A stretch of DNA of 64,000 nucleotides, taken from positions 12,035-76,034 of the forward strand of contig JACQYL010000036.1 of the NCBI GenBank assembly GCA_016208165.1, in the 5' to 3' direction. Position numbers and translations under genes: made by a program. The notes under the pieces are model-generated. The model had not been told where the DNA came from and searched no databases. It was given only the letters and a program-made list of their open reading frames with translations. Every line of letters begins with the position of its first letter. The stretch's first letter is position 1. Below are positions 8,626 through 17,828 of the stretch, piece by piece. Source of the DNA: Deltaproteobacteria bacterium. Its GTDB lineage: Bacteria; Desulfobacterota; Desulfarculia; JACQYL01.

Positions 8626-9159
8626 ATGAAAACCAGGGCAGAGGCGGCTCAGATCCGTGTGTCCGAGGCTGCGAACACCGGAGACGCATTCCGCTATACG
8701 ATCGACCTCGTAAAACATCGCGGCGGAAGTACGATCGCCGCCCCCTCCCTGCCGGCCCCGGCCGAAGCCCATTTCAGGAAACTGTGCGGGTCCGAAGGCC
8801 TGACCCTTCTTACCGGAAATCTCAGAAGCCACATGAACCGCATTCATACCGCATTTACGGTTGCCGACTGGGGAATCTCTGAAACAGGAACCATTGTTCT
8901 GGACTCGAGTTCCGAAGACGTCCGCATTGCCACCACATTGTGCGAGATACATGTGGCCGCGCTCCGCCGATCCCGTATTCGGCCGGATGCGTACAGCCTC
9001 GAGGAGGACCTCGACCGCCTCATGAAGCGCCCTCCCCGCTTTTTGGCGTTCATCAGCGGGGCCAGCCGGACTGCGGATATCGAACGAGTGCTTACCATCG
9101 GCGTCCACGGTCCATTGGAAGTTCATCTTCTGATCATGGATGACGAGGACGATGCATGA
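8626..9159 (+). CDS. lldG: LUD-domain lactate utilisation protein (LldG/LutC-like)
   Basis: A 177-residue LUD-domain protein of the LutC/LldG family, a non-iron-sulfur subunit of the L-lactate (or D-lactate) oxidising complex. Family landmarks are ADWGISETGTIVLDSSSEDVR (about residues 81-100), AFISGASRTADIE and LTIGVHGPLEVHLL near the C-terminus. The ATG at 8626 is the best family-like start, although its ribosome binding site is poor and longer forms are possible. The stop overlaps the start of the next gene by four bases (ATGA), indicating translational coupling with the large iron-sulfur subunit. Substrate and partner are inferred from the family. Confidence 0.82.
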   Translation: MKTRAEAAQIRVSEAANTGDAFRYTIDLVKHRGGSTIAAPSLPAPAEAHFRKLCGSEGLTLLTGNLRSHMNRIHTAFTVADWGISETGTIVLDSSSEDVRIATTLCEIHVAALRRSRIRPDAYSLEEDLDRLMKRPPRFLAFISGASRTADIERVLTIGVHGPLEVHLLIMDDEDDA

Positions 9160-11324
9160 TCCATACGGCTCAAGACCTGAAGACTTATCGAAACATCCTG
9201 AAGCAGGCCATTGAAAACGGCTTTCTGAGGGACACTCTGGACAACTTCTCGTCCGCGTACAAGCAATCTCGAGACGCCGCATTCGCGGGCATGGACCTCG
9301 AATCACTCGTTCGCGAAATTGCCCATTGCAAGGACGCCGCCGTATCGAGACTCGAGGAACTGTTTTTGACCTTCAAGGCCCACGCTGAAGATGCCGGAAT
9401 CCGGGTTCACAGTGCGAACAATGCGTCGGAGGCAAACGCCATTATATGCGACATTGCGCGCGCCCACGGCGTCAGGAACATCATCAAATCGAAATCCATG
9501 ACGGCGGAAGAGACTTTCCTCAATGATGCCCTCGAGAAACAAGGGTTGCACGTCACCGAAACCGATCTGGGGGAATGGATCATTCAGCAGCGTCGGGAAG
9601 GACCGTCCCACATGGTCATGCCCGCCATCCATCTTTCGCGAGGCCAAGTTGCCGAACTGTTTACACGGGTCACCGGAACGTATCAGAACCCGAACGATAT
9701 CAGCGAGATGGTTCGTACGGCCAGAAAACTGCTCCGTCGAGCGTACTTCGAAGCGGACATGGGAATCAGCGGAGCCAACTTTGCCATCGCCGACTCGGGA
9801 ACCATCGGCCTCGTAACCAACGAGGGAAACGCGCGGCTGGTGACCACGCTGCCACCCGTGCACGTGGCGCTGGTAGGATACGATAAACTCGTTCCTGACT
9901 TGAAAACCGCCTTGCGCATACTCGAGGTCTTGCCAAAGAACGCCACCGGCCAGATCATCTCGACATACGTCAGCTGGATTTCGGGCGCCAACCAATGTGC
10001 GCCGGGGCCGAAAGGTTTCAAGGAGATCCATATCGTTTTTCTGGACAACGGCCGACTGGCCCTGGCAAGGAATCCCATATTCCGGGAGGCGCTTCGCTGC
10101 ATCCGATGCGGAGCTTGCGCCAACCTCTGCCCCATATACCGGCTTGTAGGCGGGCACAACTATGGGCATGTGTATATCGGCGCCATCGGGCTGATTCTGA
10201 CCTATTTCTATCACGGAAAGAACAACGCCCGGGCCATTGTTCAGAATTGTCTGAACTGTCAGGCCTGTAAGAATATCTGCGCTGCCGGCATCGATCTTCC
10301 TTTTCTGATCAAGGAGGTCTACAGGACCCTTCTGAAAGAGGACCGAAAGAAGCCAACTAAGAACACGTTGCTACGCAAAGTGCTGAAGAACCGGAAACGC
10401 TTTCATTTTCTTCTGAGAAAAGCGGCTCTCGCCCAGAAACCGTTCCGGAAAGACGCCCGTTTCATTCGTCATCTTCCCCTGTTTTTCACCAAGGAACAGC
10501 GCTTTCGGAGCCTCCCCGCCTTGGCGCCCGTCCCTTTCAGGGATCAGTGGGAGCGTCTTTTCGTTCCACTCGAAGACCCTCGCTTCCGCGTGGCCGTTTT
10601 TGGGGGTTGCCTGGTGGACTTTGTGTATCCGGAACAGGGTCGCGCGCTACTGAAGCTCCTGAAGGCGTATAATGTCAGCGCCGAGTATCCCCTGGACCAG
10701 ACCTGCTGCGGATTACCGGCGCTTATGACCGGTGAAAAGGAGACGGCGCAGGACCTGGCGATCCAGAACACCCGGGCCATGCGAGCGAACGAATTCGATT
10801 TCGTGGTGACGTTGTGCGCCTCTTGCGGCTCGCACATCAAAGAGAACTATCCGAAGTTGTTTCGAGACCAACCCGACGTTTGCGAGGAAGTGTCCAGCCT
10901 GTCCAATAAGCTGATCGACTTCAGTTCTTTTATGGTGGATGTACTCGAAGTGCGTCGTGAAGATTTCACGGAGGCAACATCGAGAGCAGCCTACCATGCT
11001 CCATGCCATCTGTGCAGGGGGCTCGGCGTGACCGTTGCTCCCAAAAGCCTCATGTCCTCAGCGGGACTCGACGCCGTGCCCATGGCTAAGGAGGATGTAT
11101 GTTGCGGCCTCGGCGGCTCGTACAGTTTCGACTTCCCCGAAATATCGGCTCAACTCCTCCAAGAGAAGCTGGATAATGCCGAGGCTTCCGGCGCGGAAAT
11201 CCTATTGACGGATTGTCCGGGCTGCGTGCTGCAACTTCGAGGAGGCGCGGATGCTCAAGGGAGAAACCTTCGAGTACGACATCTCGTGGAAGAGATAGCT
11301 GAACGGAAGAAGAAAGACACGTGA
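9156..11324 (+). CDS. lldEF: fused iron-sulfur lactate dehydrogenase subunit (LldE+LldF-type)
   Basis: A 722-residue fusion of what are two proteins in Bacillus (LutB and LutA). Residues about 60-300 form a LUD domain (MGISGANFAIADSGTIGLV). Two 4Fe-4S ferredoxin motifs follow, CIRCGACANLCP near 313 and CLNCQACKNICA near 364. Two CCG (cysteine-rich) domains follow, with CCGLPA near 516, CASCG, HAPCHLCRG, CCGLGGSY near 648 and CPGC. It would pass electrons from lactate oxidation towards membrane carriers. The same fused arrangement beside LldG is known in Desulfovibrio-type sulfate reducers. No lactate permease or flavin-linked dehydrogenase gene is adjacent. The gene is translationally coupled to the preceding one. 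Confidence 0.9.
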   Translation: MIHTAQDLKTYRNILKQAIENGFLRDTLDNFSSAYKQSRDAAFAGMDLESLVREIAHCKDAAVSRLEELFLTFKAHAEDAGIRVHSANNASEANAIICDIARAHGVRNIIKSKSMTAEETFLNDALEKQGLHVTETDLGEWIIQQRREGPSHMVMPAIHLSRGQVAELFTRVTGTYQNPNDISEMVRTARKLLRRAYFEADMGISGANFAIADSGTIGLVTNEGNARLVTTLPPVHVALVGYDKLVPDLKTALRILEVLPKNATGQIISTYVSWISGANQCAPGPKGFKEIHIVFLDNGRLALARNPIFREALRCIRCGACANLCPIYRLVGGHNYGHVYIGAIGLILTYFYHGKNNARAIVQNCLNCQACKNICAAGIDLPFLIKEVYRTLLKEDRKKPTKNTLLRKVLKNRKRFHFLLRKAALAQKPFRKDARFIRHLPLFFTKEQRFRSLPALAPVPFRDQWERLFVPLEDPRFRVAVFGGCLVDFVYPEQGRALLKLLKAYNVSAEYPLDQTCCGLPALMTGEKETAQDLAIQNTRAMRANEFDFVVTLCASCGSHIKENYPKLFRDQPDVCEEVSSLSNKLIDFSSFMVDVLEVRREDFTEATSRAAYHAPCHLCRGLGVTVAPKSLMSSAGLDAVPMAKEDVCCGLGGSYSFDFPEISAQLLQEKLDNAEASGAEILLTDCPGCVLQLRGGADAQGRNLRVRHLVEEIAERKKKDT

Positions 11325-11507
11325 AAAACGATCGTTGACCGCGCATGGCTGTTTGACGTAGCGTTATATATTTTGCGGGGTCCATATGTTTACTCGATCG
11401 TTTTTTCAGTTGAATATACTGATACTCTTAATACTCTTAACCCCAATTAGTAGTGGCGAAAAGGTTCATGAACAATCCTGTTCAGGAACCATCCGGGAGG
11501 ATGTCCC

Positions 11508-12662
11508 ATGAGTCGCGTTCATGACAGTGAAGAGACCTTGAAGCGGCCCACTCGCCGGCGTGATTTCCTGAAATCAGCCGCAACCGTCACAATTGGCGCA
11601 GTGAGCGTTTTCGGCTTCCCGTCCGTGCGCAAAGCTTCCGCTTCCTCGTCGGTACATTGGAAGATACAGACCGTTTGGGATACGGACACGTCGGGCTTCA
11701 CGAAGTTCCAGGAACTATGCAGCATGACGACCGAGCTCTCCGGCGGCGCTCTTGTCCTCGAGGGCGTGCCATCGGGCGGCGTAGTCAAGGCTGAAGAGGC
11801 GTTTGACGCCTGCAAGGCGGGCGTGATCGACGCGATGCATGGTTTTGACGCTTCTTGGACGAAAAAGATGCCCGTTTGCACCTTTTTATCCGCTTATCCC
11901 CTCGGACCGGACCGTCCGGGTCAGTGGGAGACCTGGTACGAACGGATGGGCGGATCGGAAATCGCAAACGAGGCTTACAGCGCCCACAAAATGGCGCACG
12001 TGGGTCCTATCCAATGCTCCGGCCGGGTGATTTTTTCCAAAGTTCCCATACGTTCCTTCCAGGATTTCAATGGGAAGAAAATCCACTTCGAGAAAGAAAT
12101 GAGCAGAGATCTGCTCAAAGCCTCAGGAGCAACACCCGTGGATTTGGCTCCGTCCAAAGTGTATGAAGCGCTTCAGACGGGGACCATCGACGCAACAGGG
12201 TCGGTGAGCGCATCCGCGGGATACCAGATGGGTCTCGGGGAGTTCGCGAAATACGTGATCCTCGGGCCTCCTGGAACGCCGTCCATCCACGATGCCGCGG
12301 AGATTATGAGTTTGTGTCCAAACGCAAGAAAATGGGAAACGCTATCCGAACCGCTCAGAAAGGTGCTTGGCGTCGCCGTGAAGAAACATTCATGGGACCA
12401 ATATGCCACCTTTCAAAAGGCTGATATGGAAGCCTTCCGGCGGCTCCGGGAAGATCAGCACGTCGAGGTCATTCGCCTCTCCCCGCAGGATATGGACCTC
12501 TTTCGAAAGCAGACCCCCGAGATCTGGGTAAAACACGCCAAACGGTCTCCTCTGGCCCTGAAAGCGTTCAAGTCCCAGTTGGAATTCATGAAATCTCCCG
12601 TTGTGGGCCTAGTTTCCGAGTCGAATCTGACAAACGCCAAGGGAGAACCATTGACGTTTTAG
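11508..12662 (+). CDS. TRAP transporter substrate-binding protein (DctP family), Tat-exported
   Basis: A 384-residue periplasmic solute-binding protein. The N-terminus carries a twin-arginine signal (TRRRDFLKS around residue 15, then a hydrophobic stretch ending KASA). The mature part has DctP-family features: FNGKKIHFEK, GATPVDLAPSKVYEALQTGTIDATG and the C-terminal helices. It would deliver an organic acid or similar anion to a TRAP membrane pair. No DctQ or DctM gene follows, so this is an orphan binding protein. The start is supported by GGGAGG eleven bases upstream. The neighbouring lactate genes suggest, but do not prove, an organic acid ligand. Confidence 0.85.
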   Translation: MSRVHDSEETLKRPTRRRDFLKSAATVTIGAVSVFGFPSVRKASASSSVHWKIQTVWDTDTSGFTKFQELCSMTTELSGGALVLEGVPSGGVVKAEEAFDACKAGVIDAMHGFDASWTKKMPVCTFLSAYPLGPDRPGQWETWYERMGGSEIANEAYSAHKMAHVGPIQCSGRVIFSKVPIRSFQDFNGKKIHFEKEMSRDLLKASGATPVDLAPSKVYEALQTGTIDATGSVSASAGYQMGLGEFAKYVILGPPGTPSIHDAAEIMSLCPNARKWETLSEPLRKVLGVAVKKHSWDQYATFQKADMEAFRRLREDQHVEVIRLSPQDMDLFRKQTPEIWVKHAKRSPLALKAFKSQLEFMKSPVVGLVSESNLTNAKGEPLTF

Positions 12663-12788
12663 TCCGGATTATGCACGAAATCCGGCTTGTGCACCGCTCC
12701 TTTCCCGGAATTCAGTCGGCGCGACGGAGAACCTTTTCCAATTGAATCTCCACGAACAATCCGTTCTAATAGCATCGAAACCTCAATC

Positions 12789-13928
12789 ATGGCGATATGT
12801 TCTATGGCCGGAAACACAAATCGGACCGCCTTTCCTGTCTTCATACTCAAGTGGGCTTACCGTATCTTGCTTTTTGGGACCCTGGTGACGGTCTTATCGA
12901 TCATTCTATCGGCAGTGAACATCTCGTGCGAGCTCGGGAACATCCATAACGCGATTTTCACTACACAAACCTCCTACGAATCCATTCGGGAAGCGCTCGA
13001 CGCCGCTTATCGGTTCGGTCAGGGAGAGGAAACGTATGGTCTTCCGGCGGACAAGCTCCATCCGGCGCATTTTCCAAGGACATGGGCAAAACAATCGGAA
13101 CGGATCGCTGGGCAGGTTGTTCGAGAGCCCTGGTTTCCGAGCTACAAGGCGGGTGTCGAGGCATTCCGCCGGAACGGAATGGTCGGCTTCTTGACGCAGT
13201 TCGACGAGGAACTGAATTCGAATCCGATGCTGTCGGAAGACCCCGTATTCCGTGAGTTTGCCCGGAAAAATCGCTTACCCTTGCTCACGGCCCGGCAGCG
13301 ATCTCGGGCGGTAAGTCAATACATGGCCTCTTTGGGGTACGTTCCCGAGACGGCCTCCTCGTTCGAGCCATTCAATCGGCTGCTGATTGCCAATTTCATC
13401 GCTCCCGCTGAAGCTCGAGGATACCGGGAATCATTGGGCATGGATAAACTCACTCATTACTACCACGCCAAATTGAGAGCCGAGGATAAGGGCAGGATCT
13501 CCACAGTCCTCCTGGGAGTCGGAATCGAGCTCTCCGAGCTGTTCCTGGGCCATCACAAACAAGCGCTCATCGCGCCCGCACTTAGGAATCCGGGCTCCTT
13601 CCACCTCCGCTGGATCGACAGCCGGCCTCGACTCTATCCCGACGAGGCCTTTTACAGCGCTCACCGGGACCTGTTCGGTCCACCCAACCGCACCTACGAT
13701 CAGTGGCGCGCTCAGGCGAAGCTCCGGTTTTTCAGTTGGGCGGACCTGGCCGCCAATTGGGCCGGCGGCTCCGCCACCTCTCCTTCCGTCGCGGACCTGG
13801 CCGTGTCGGGGCTTTTGGCCGCAACGGTTGGAAGCCTCGCGGTACGCGTTATCAACAGGTTGCGAGTGCGCTTTGGCGTGATAAAAAATCCTGTCAAAAA
13901 AACTGATTCAACGCCACGTATACTGTAA
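12789..13928 (+). CDS. membrane-anchored protein of unknown function
   Basis: About 379 residues from the ATG at 12789; the frame is open from a TTG at 12687 and the true start is uncertain. A hydrophobic segment near residues 22-42 and a second near the C-terminus (LAVSGLLAATVGSLAVRVI) flank a large, mostly soluble region rich in Arg, Phe and Trp. No catalytic motif or domain is recognised. It follows the orphan TRAP binding protein on the same strand but does not resemble DctQ or DctM. Its 3' end overlaps the convergent DUF3187 gene by 35 bases. Confidence 0.6.
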   Translation: MAICSMAGNTNRTAFPVFILKWAYRILLFGTLVTVLSIILSAVNISCELGNIHNAIFTTQTSYESIREALDAAYRFGQGEETYGLPADKLHPAHFPRTWAKQSERIAGQVVREPWFPSYKAGVEAFRRNGMVGFLTQFDEELNSNPMLSEDPVFREFARKNRLPLLTARQRSRAVSQYMASLGYVPETASSFEPFNRLLIANFIAPAEARGYRESLGMDKLTHYYHAKLRAEDKGRISTVLLGVGIELSELFLGHHKQALIAPALRNPGSFHLRWIDSRPRLYPDEAFYSAHRDLFGPPNRTYDQWRAQAKLRFFSWADLAANWAGGSATSPSVADLAVSGLLAATVGSLAVRVINRLRVRFGVIKNPVKKTDSTPRIL

Positions 13929-14919
13929 AATCCGGACTCGAACTGGAAACGAGATCCTCGGCAAAGCCTATTTGGAAACGTGTCGCAGCCGAGAAGTTGT
14001 ATTGGAATCCGACGATGAGTTGCACGAGGTCCCGGTCCAGCGCCGCAATGCCGGTATCGTCGAAAAGTGGAGTAGCCGCATTCACCTGGAGCATGGGAGC
14101 AAAGTTTTGGGTGATTTGGTAACCCACCATGAGGGAGCCTGCAAACACATTGTTCACTTCCAGGTCTTCGAAGAAATCGGGCTCATCCAGTAAAAAATAA
14201 AAGACATTCAGGTTCAAGAAAAAATTTCCAAAATGCTTATCCGCCGCGATTCCGAATCCGAAGGCCGGCTCTCCGGCCCCCAGCATTTTGCGTTCGTTGC
14301 CCGTGGGAATGCGGGCGTGCGCCAGAACGCTCAAGGCGGGTATCCACCGATCTTCCAACAGCACGGCAACCTTTGCAAACAGCGAAACATCTCCCACCCC
14401 CTGGTGAGCCGAAATATGATTCGCGATCACCGTATCGTCGTATTTCCATATGAGGCGGCAGAGGTCGTCTTCCGACTCGTCCTTTCCCCCGTCCGGAAGA
14501 TTGAACGTATCGTGAAAATCCTTGATGAAGCCGTCCAGAAATCCTCCGTAATAAAAGCGGTAGGGCGCCTGCACTCCTACCTGAAGCCGGTCGGTGATTC
14601 CATAGTCCAACCTTAAAGCCCCTTCGAACAGCTCCAAATCGAAGTCCACTCGACCTTGGGTATCCCGCTTCTCCGTAAATATGCTGCTATAACTCGCGTC
14701 CAATCGAGTCTGAAATCCACCACTTGGAAGGGTCCTCGCAGTAGCGGCTTCAAAGGGCAGAAAAACGAGCGCCGGAATAGCTTGATTTCGGATGGCGAAC
14801 GGCTCGAACAAGCCTGTTTCCGCTTGCCGTCCTTCTGCCCATAGAGAGGAACCCGACATCAGGCACGTTGAAACACATACGACAATGAGGATGATCCGCT
14901 TCCGTTCGAAAGTAGACAT
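13894..14919 (-). CDS. DUF3187 outer-membrane beta-barrel protein
   Basis: A 341-residue protein with a cleavable signal peptide (hydrophobic run to SSLWAEG) and alternating amphipathic strands ending in the aromatic residues NQFF, typical of an outer-membrane barrel. The sequences PFAIRNQAIPALVFLPFE, LDYGITDRLQVGVQAPY and YYGGFLDGFIKDFHDTFNLPDGG match what I know of the DUF3187 family, whose function is unknown. The start at 14919 is chosen because GGAGGCGAC precedes it and the signal peptide begins there; the frame is open to 15180. It lies downstream of panE on the same strand. Confidence 0.78.
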   Translation of the reverse strand: MSTFERKRIILIVVCVSTCLMSGSSLWAEGRQAETGLFEPFAIRNQAIPALVFLPFEAATARTLPSGGFQTRLDASYSSIFTEKRDTQGRVDFDLELFEGALRLDYGITDRLQVGVQAPYRFYYGGFLDGFIKDFHDTFNLPDGGKDESEDDLCRLIWKYDDTVIANHISAHQGVGDVSLFAKVAVLLEDRWIPALSVLAHARIPTGNERKMLGAGEPAFGFGIAADKHFGNFFLNLNVFYFLLDEPDFFEDLEVNNVFAGSLMVGYQITQNFAPMLQVNAATPLFDDTGIAALDRDLVQLIVGFQYNFSAATRFQIGFAEDLVSSSSPDFTVYVALNQFF

Positions 14920-14981
14920 ATGTGCGTCGCCTCCAGTCTTTGCATGAACCGTTTCATCGGCAGTCGGAGCACGTATTGGCG

Positions 14982-15935
14982 TCACATGCTGAACAGTTGA
15001 CGGTCGTACGTTTCCTGTATGGTCAAGACCAGTTCCGTCAGGCAGGCGTTTGTCGGCGTCGCCACCTTGCAGCGCTCTCCTTCCCGGACGATCGCCCCAT
15101 TTATAAAAGCGATCTCCGTCTTCTTCCGCTTCAGTACATCCTGCAGCATGGAAGAAATGTTGCCCGCTGTAAGTTCGCACACCTTCCTAACCCGAGCCAG
15201 GGGATCCGGGAACACCGGCCGCACGCCCAACGCCCCGGCCACCTGGATGGCTTCATTGACCGCGCGTTCCATCAGCCTTTCGGCGCCGGACCATCGAACG
15301 AGTTCCCCGTTCTTAAGTCGGCTAATGGCGGTCAGGGCGTTGATGCCCACATTGACGATCAGCTTGCTCCAGATGATATCGTGGATGTTTTCCGCGGTCC
15401 GGGTGGGGAATCCCGCCTTTTCAAAGCAGCGCACCAGTTCTTCAAGGTTCGCGACGGAGCGTCCGGCCTCGCCCGCCGATTCCACCACCCCCAGTATGGT
15501 ATCGCCCTCCCCGGCATGACGTACGTGGCCTTCACCCTTCGATGTGGCGCCCTGTGTGGTGGTGCCCGCCACAATCGTTCCCGCACCCTTCAGGGCCTTC
15601 GAGAGTTCTTCCACGTTTCCCAGACCGTTCTGGAGCGTGACCACCAGCGTGCCTTCCCGAACGAGCTTACGCGCCGATAAAGCGGCGCCGGCGGTGTCAT
15701 AGGCTTTCACGCATACCAGAACGACGTCCGGCGTGCCGGCGTCTTCGGGTTGGAGTACTGCTTTCACGGGGACTTGAAAACCTCCCCGGATCCCTTCCAC
15801 AATAATACCGCGATCCCCGATCATCTTCGCGCGTTCAGGAAGATGATCCAGCAAAACCGTCTCGAAGCCGGCCTGCGCCAGATAGCCGCCAAACAGGCAG
15901 CCCACGGCGCCCGGCCCAATGACACAAAACTTCAC
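14982..15935 (-). CDS. panE: 2-dehydropantoate 2-reductase
   Basis: A 317-residue ketopantoate reductase (PanE/ApbA family), which uses NADPH to reduce 2-dehydropantoate to pantoate. The N-terminal Rossmann fold starts with the nucleotide motif GPGAVGCLFGGYLA (residues 8-21). The middle has VKAYDT and TLQNGLGN. The C-terminal helical domain contains the KLIVNVGINALTAIS region with the conserved Lys and Asn. It lies 23 bases after panB on the same strand, so the two form an operon for the first half of pantothenate synthesis. panC and panD lie about 26 kb away in this window. Confidence 0.93.
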   Translation of the reverse strand: MKFCVIGPGAVGCLFGGYLAQAGFETVLLDHLPERAKMIGDRGIIVEGIRGGFQVPVKAVLQPEDAGTPDVVLVCVKAYDTAGAALSARKLVREGTLVVTLQNGLGNVEELSKALKGAGTIVAGTTTQGATSKGEGHVRHAGEGDTILGVVESAGEAGRSVANLEELVRCFEKAGFPTRTAENIHDIIWSKLIVNVGINALTAISRLKNGELVRWSGAERLMERAVNEAIQVAGALGVRPVFPDPLARVRKVCELTAGNISSMLQDVLKRKKTEIAFINGAIVREGERCKVATPTNACLTELVLTIQETYDRQLFSM

Positions 15936-15958
15936 AGTACCATCCCCTTGGTCCGAGG

Positions 15959-16798
15959 TTATTTCAATCCCTCCAAGTCGTGTTCTTTCATGACGAAGGT
16001 ATGCTCGACAGCCGGAAAGGTTCCAGCGGCGACTTCCTCGATGTATGTCCTAAACGCCTCGTCAATGGACGGAAATAGGTCTGCATATTTCTTAACGAAT
16101 TTTGGAGTGAACTTCTTGAACAGGCCCAACAGATCGTTTGAGACCAGTACCTGGCCGTCGCAGTCCACCCCCGCGCCGATGCCGATGGTGGGCATGCGGA
16201 CGGACTCGGTGATCTTCTTGGCTAGTTTGTCCGGAACGCACTCGAGCACCAACATGCACGTTCCCGCCTGGTCCAGAGCCCTCGCCGAGTCGAGCTGTTT
16301 TTGAGCCGAGGTCAGATCCTTGCCTTGAACCTTGAATCCACCCAGTGAAGTGGCTGTTTGCGGAGTCAGGCCGATATGTCCCACCACGGGTATGCCGATC
16401 CGGACCATCGCTGCAACCGTTTCCGCCATTTCCTGGCCGCCTTCCAGCTTCACGGCGTCGCAACCCGCTTCCTTGAGAAAACGGCCCGCGTTTCGCACCG
16501 CCTCTTCCACGGACGTCTGGTAAGACATGAAAGGCATATCCCCGATCAAGAACGCGTATTCGGTTCCCCTCCGAACCGCCTTGCAGTGATGGATCATCTC
16601 CTCCATGGTGACGGGCACGGTTGAATTGTATCCCAGAACCACCATGCCCAGACTATCGCCCACAAGGATGGTGTCGATGCCCGCCTGATCCATGATGAAG
16701 GCCATGGAGTAGTCATAGGCGGTCAGCATTGTGATTTTCTTGCCGGTTCTCTTCTTGTCCATCAGATACGGTATGGTCGCCTTACTTCGTTGTTCCAT
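15959..16798 (-). CDS. panB: 3-methyl-2-oxobutanoate hydroxymethyltransferase
   Basis: A 279-residue PanB that transfers a hydroxymethyl group from 5,10-methylene-tetrahydrofolate to 2-oxoisovalerate, giving ketopantoate. Signatures are MLTAYDYSMA, DTILVGDSLGMVVLGY (metal and substrate loop), KLEGG, GHIGLTPQ and IGIGAGVDCDGQVLV. The length fits the family. Its start codon lies only 13 bases after the T-run of an intrinsic hairpin on the same strand, so its translation signal abuts a terminator. FolD, which can generate the folate cofactor, is encoded just upstream. Confidence 0.95.
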   Translation of the reverse strand: MEQRSKATIPYLMDKKRTGKKITMLTAYDYSMAFIMDQAGIDTILVGDSLGMVVLGYNSTVPVTMEEMIHHCKAVRRGTEYAFLIGDMPFMSYQTSVEEAVRNAGRFLKEAGCDAVKLEGGQEMAETVAAMVRIGIPVVGHIGLTPQTATSLGGFKVQGKDLTSAQKQLDSARALDQAGTCMLVLECVPDKLAKKITESVRMPTIGIGAGVDCDGQVLVSNDLLGLFKKFTPKFVKKYADLFPSIDEAFRTYIEEVAAGTFPAVEHTFVMKEHDLEGLK

Positions 16799-16810
16799 CC
16801 TGGTCCCCCC

Positions 16811-16844
16811 AAAAAAACAGCCCTCGAGCGACGGCAGGAGGGCT
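16811..16844 (-). terminator. intrinsic terminator between folD and panB
   Basis: On the minus strand AGCCCTC (16844-16838) pairs with GAGGGCT (16825-16819), followed by GTTTTTTT (16818-16811). It ends folD transcripts or attenuates readthrough into panB, whose G-rich ribosome binding site begins directly after the T-run. Confidence 0.7.
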
Positions 16845-16949
16845 TGTCCAAAAATTACTTCCCCATCGGCTCTCCGTCCCGGTCATGTATCAGATCCAGG
16901 CGGCGTCAGCGATCCGATCGCATCAGCGCCACGGGTAAAACACGGTTTG

Positions 16950-17828
16950 TTATCTTTTGATTTTCGCGGCTTTCACCGTATTCTTCATCAGCATGGTGAT
17001 GGTCATGGGGCCTACTCCGCCCGGAACAGGCGTGATCGCAGCCGCTTTTTCCGCGCAGGTGTCGAATTCCACGTCCCCTTTGAGGATTCGCTTACCATCC
17101 GCGGTTCGGCCGACTTCGTTGACGCCCACGTCAATCACATACGCACCCTCTTTGATCATGCTGCCCTTTACGTACTCCGCCACGCCGGCCGCTACGACCA
17201 AAATGTCCGCACGTTTGGTATGAAACTCTACGTCACGGGTTCGGGTATGAACAACGGTCACCGTTGCGTTCGCGCCGGGACCCTTCTGAAGAAGCATGTT
17301 GGCGATCGGCTTGCCCACGATGTTCGAACGTCCCACGACTACGACCTCGGCGCCTTCCAGCTTGGCGCCCGAGCGAACGAGCAGTTCCTGGATGCCGTGC
17401 GGAGTACAAGGCAGGAACTCTGCGGTGCCAATCATCAATTTGCCCACATTGACCGGATGAAAGCCATCGACGTCCTTATCGGGATCTATGGCGTACAACA
17501 CTTTGGTCTCGTTGATGTGTTTGGGAAGCGGTAACTGGACCAGAATACCATGAATCGAACTGTCTTTGTTGTACTTGTCGATGAGTTTCAGGAGGGACTC
17601 CTCGGATATATCCGCAGGCTGACTGTCCTGGACGGAATGAAACCCGAGTTCCTTTGCCGTTGTCGTTTTCGCCCGAACATAACTCTGGGAAGCCGGATTT
17701 TCTCCCACCAAAATGGTGACCAGACCAGGAACAATCCCATCCTTGGCCTTCATTTCTTCCACTTCTACTTTCAATTCCTCGCGGATCTGTTTGGCGATCT
17801 CCGCGCCTTTGATGATTTTCGCCGCCAT
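16950..17828 (-). CDS. folD: bifunctional methylene-THF dehydrogenase / methenyl-THF cyclohydrolase
   Basis: A 292-residue FolD, which interconverts 5,10-methylene- and 10-formyl-tetrahydrofolate with NADP. Family motifs are GENPASQSYVRAKTTTAKELG with the catalytic lysine, GILVQLPLPKHI, DVDGFHPVNVGKL, the dinucleotide region VVVGRSNIVGKPIANMLL and the C-terminal TPVPGGVGPMTITMLMKNT. The length is usual. It precedes panB-panE on the same strand; PanB consumes methylene-tetrahydrofolate, a sensible link. The start follows a GAAAGGAGAT site. Confidence 0.96.
   Translation of the reverse strand: MAAKIIKGAEIAKQIREELKVEVEEMKAKDGIVPGLVTILVGENPASQSYVRAKTTTAKELGFHSVQDSQPADISEESLLKLIDKYNKDSSIHGILVQLPLPKHINETKVLYAIDPDKDVDGFHPVNVGKLMIGTAEFLPCTPHGIQELLVRSGAKLEGAEVVVVGRSNIVGKPIANMLLQKGPGANATVTVVHTRTRDVEFHTKRADILVVAAGVAEYVKGSMIKEGAYVIDVGVNEVGRTADGKRILKGDVEFDTCAEKAAAITPVPGGVGPMTITMLMKNTVKAAKIKR

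Noticed and set aside
11324-11405. Inverted repeat AAAAACGATCG / CGATCGTTTTT after lldEF as a terminator
   Set aside because: The arms are 60 bases apart, too far for a typical intrinsic terminator.
12663-13928. DctQM-type TRAP membrane subunit after the DctP gene
   Set aside because: The protein has only two hydrophobic segments and a large soluble middle, unlike DctQ (four helices) or DctM (twelve).
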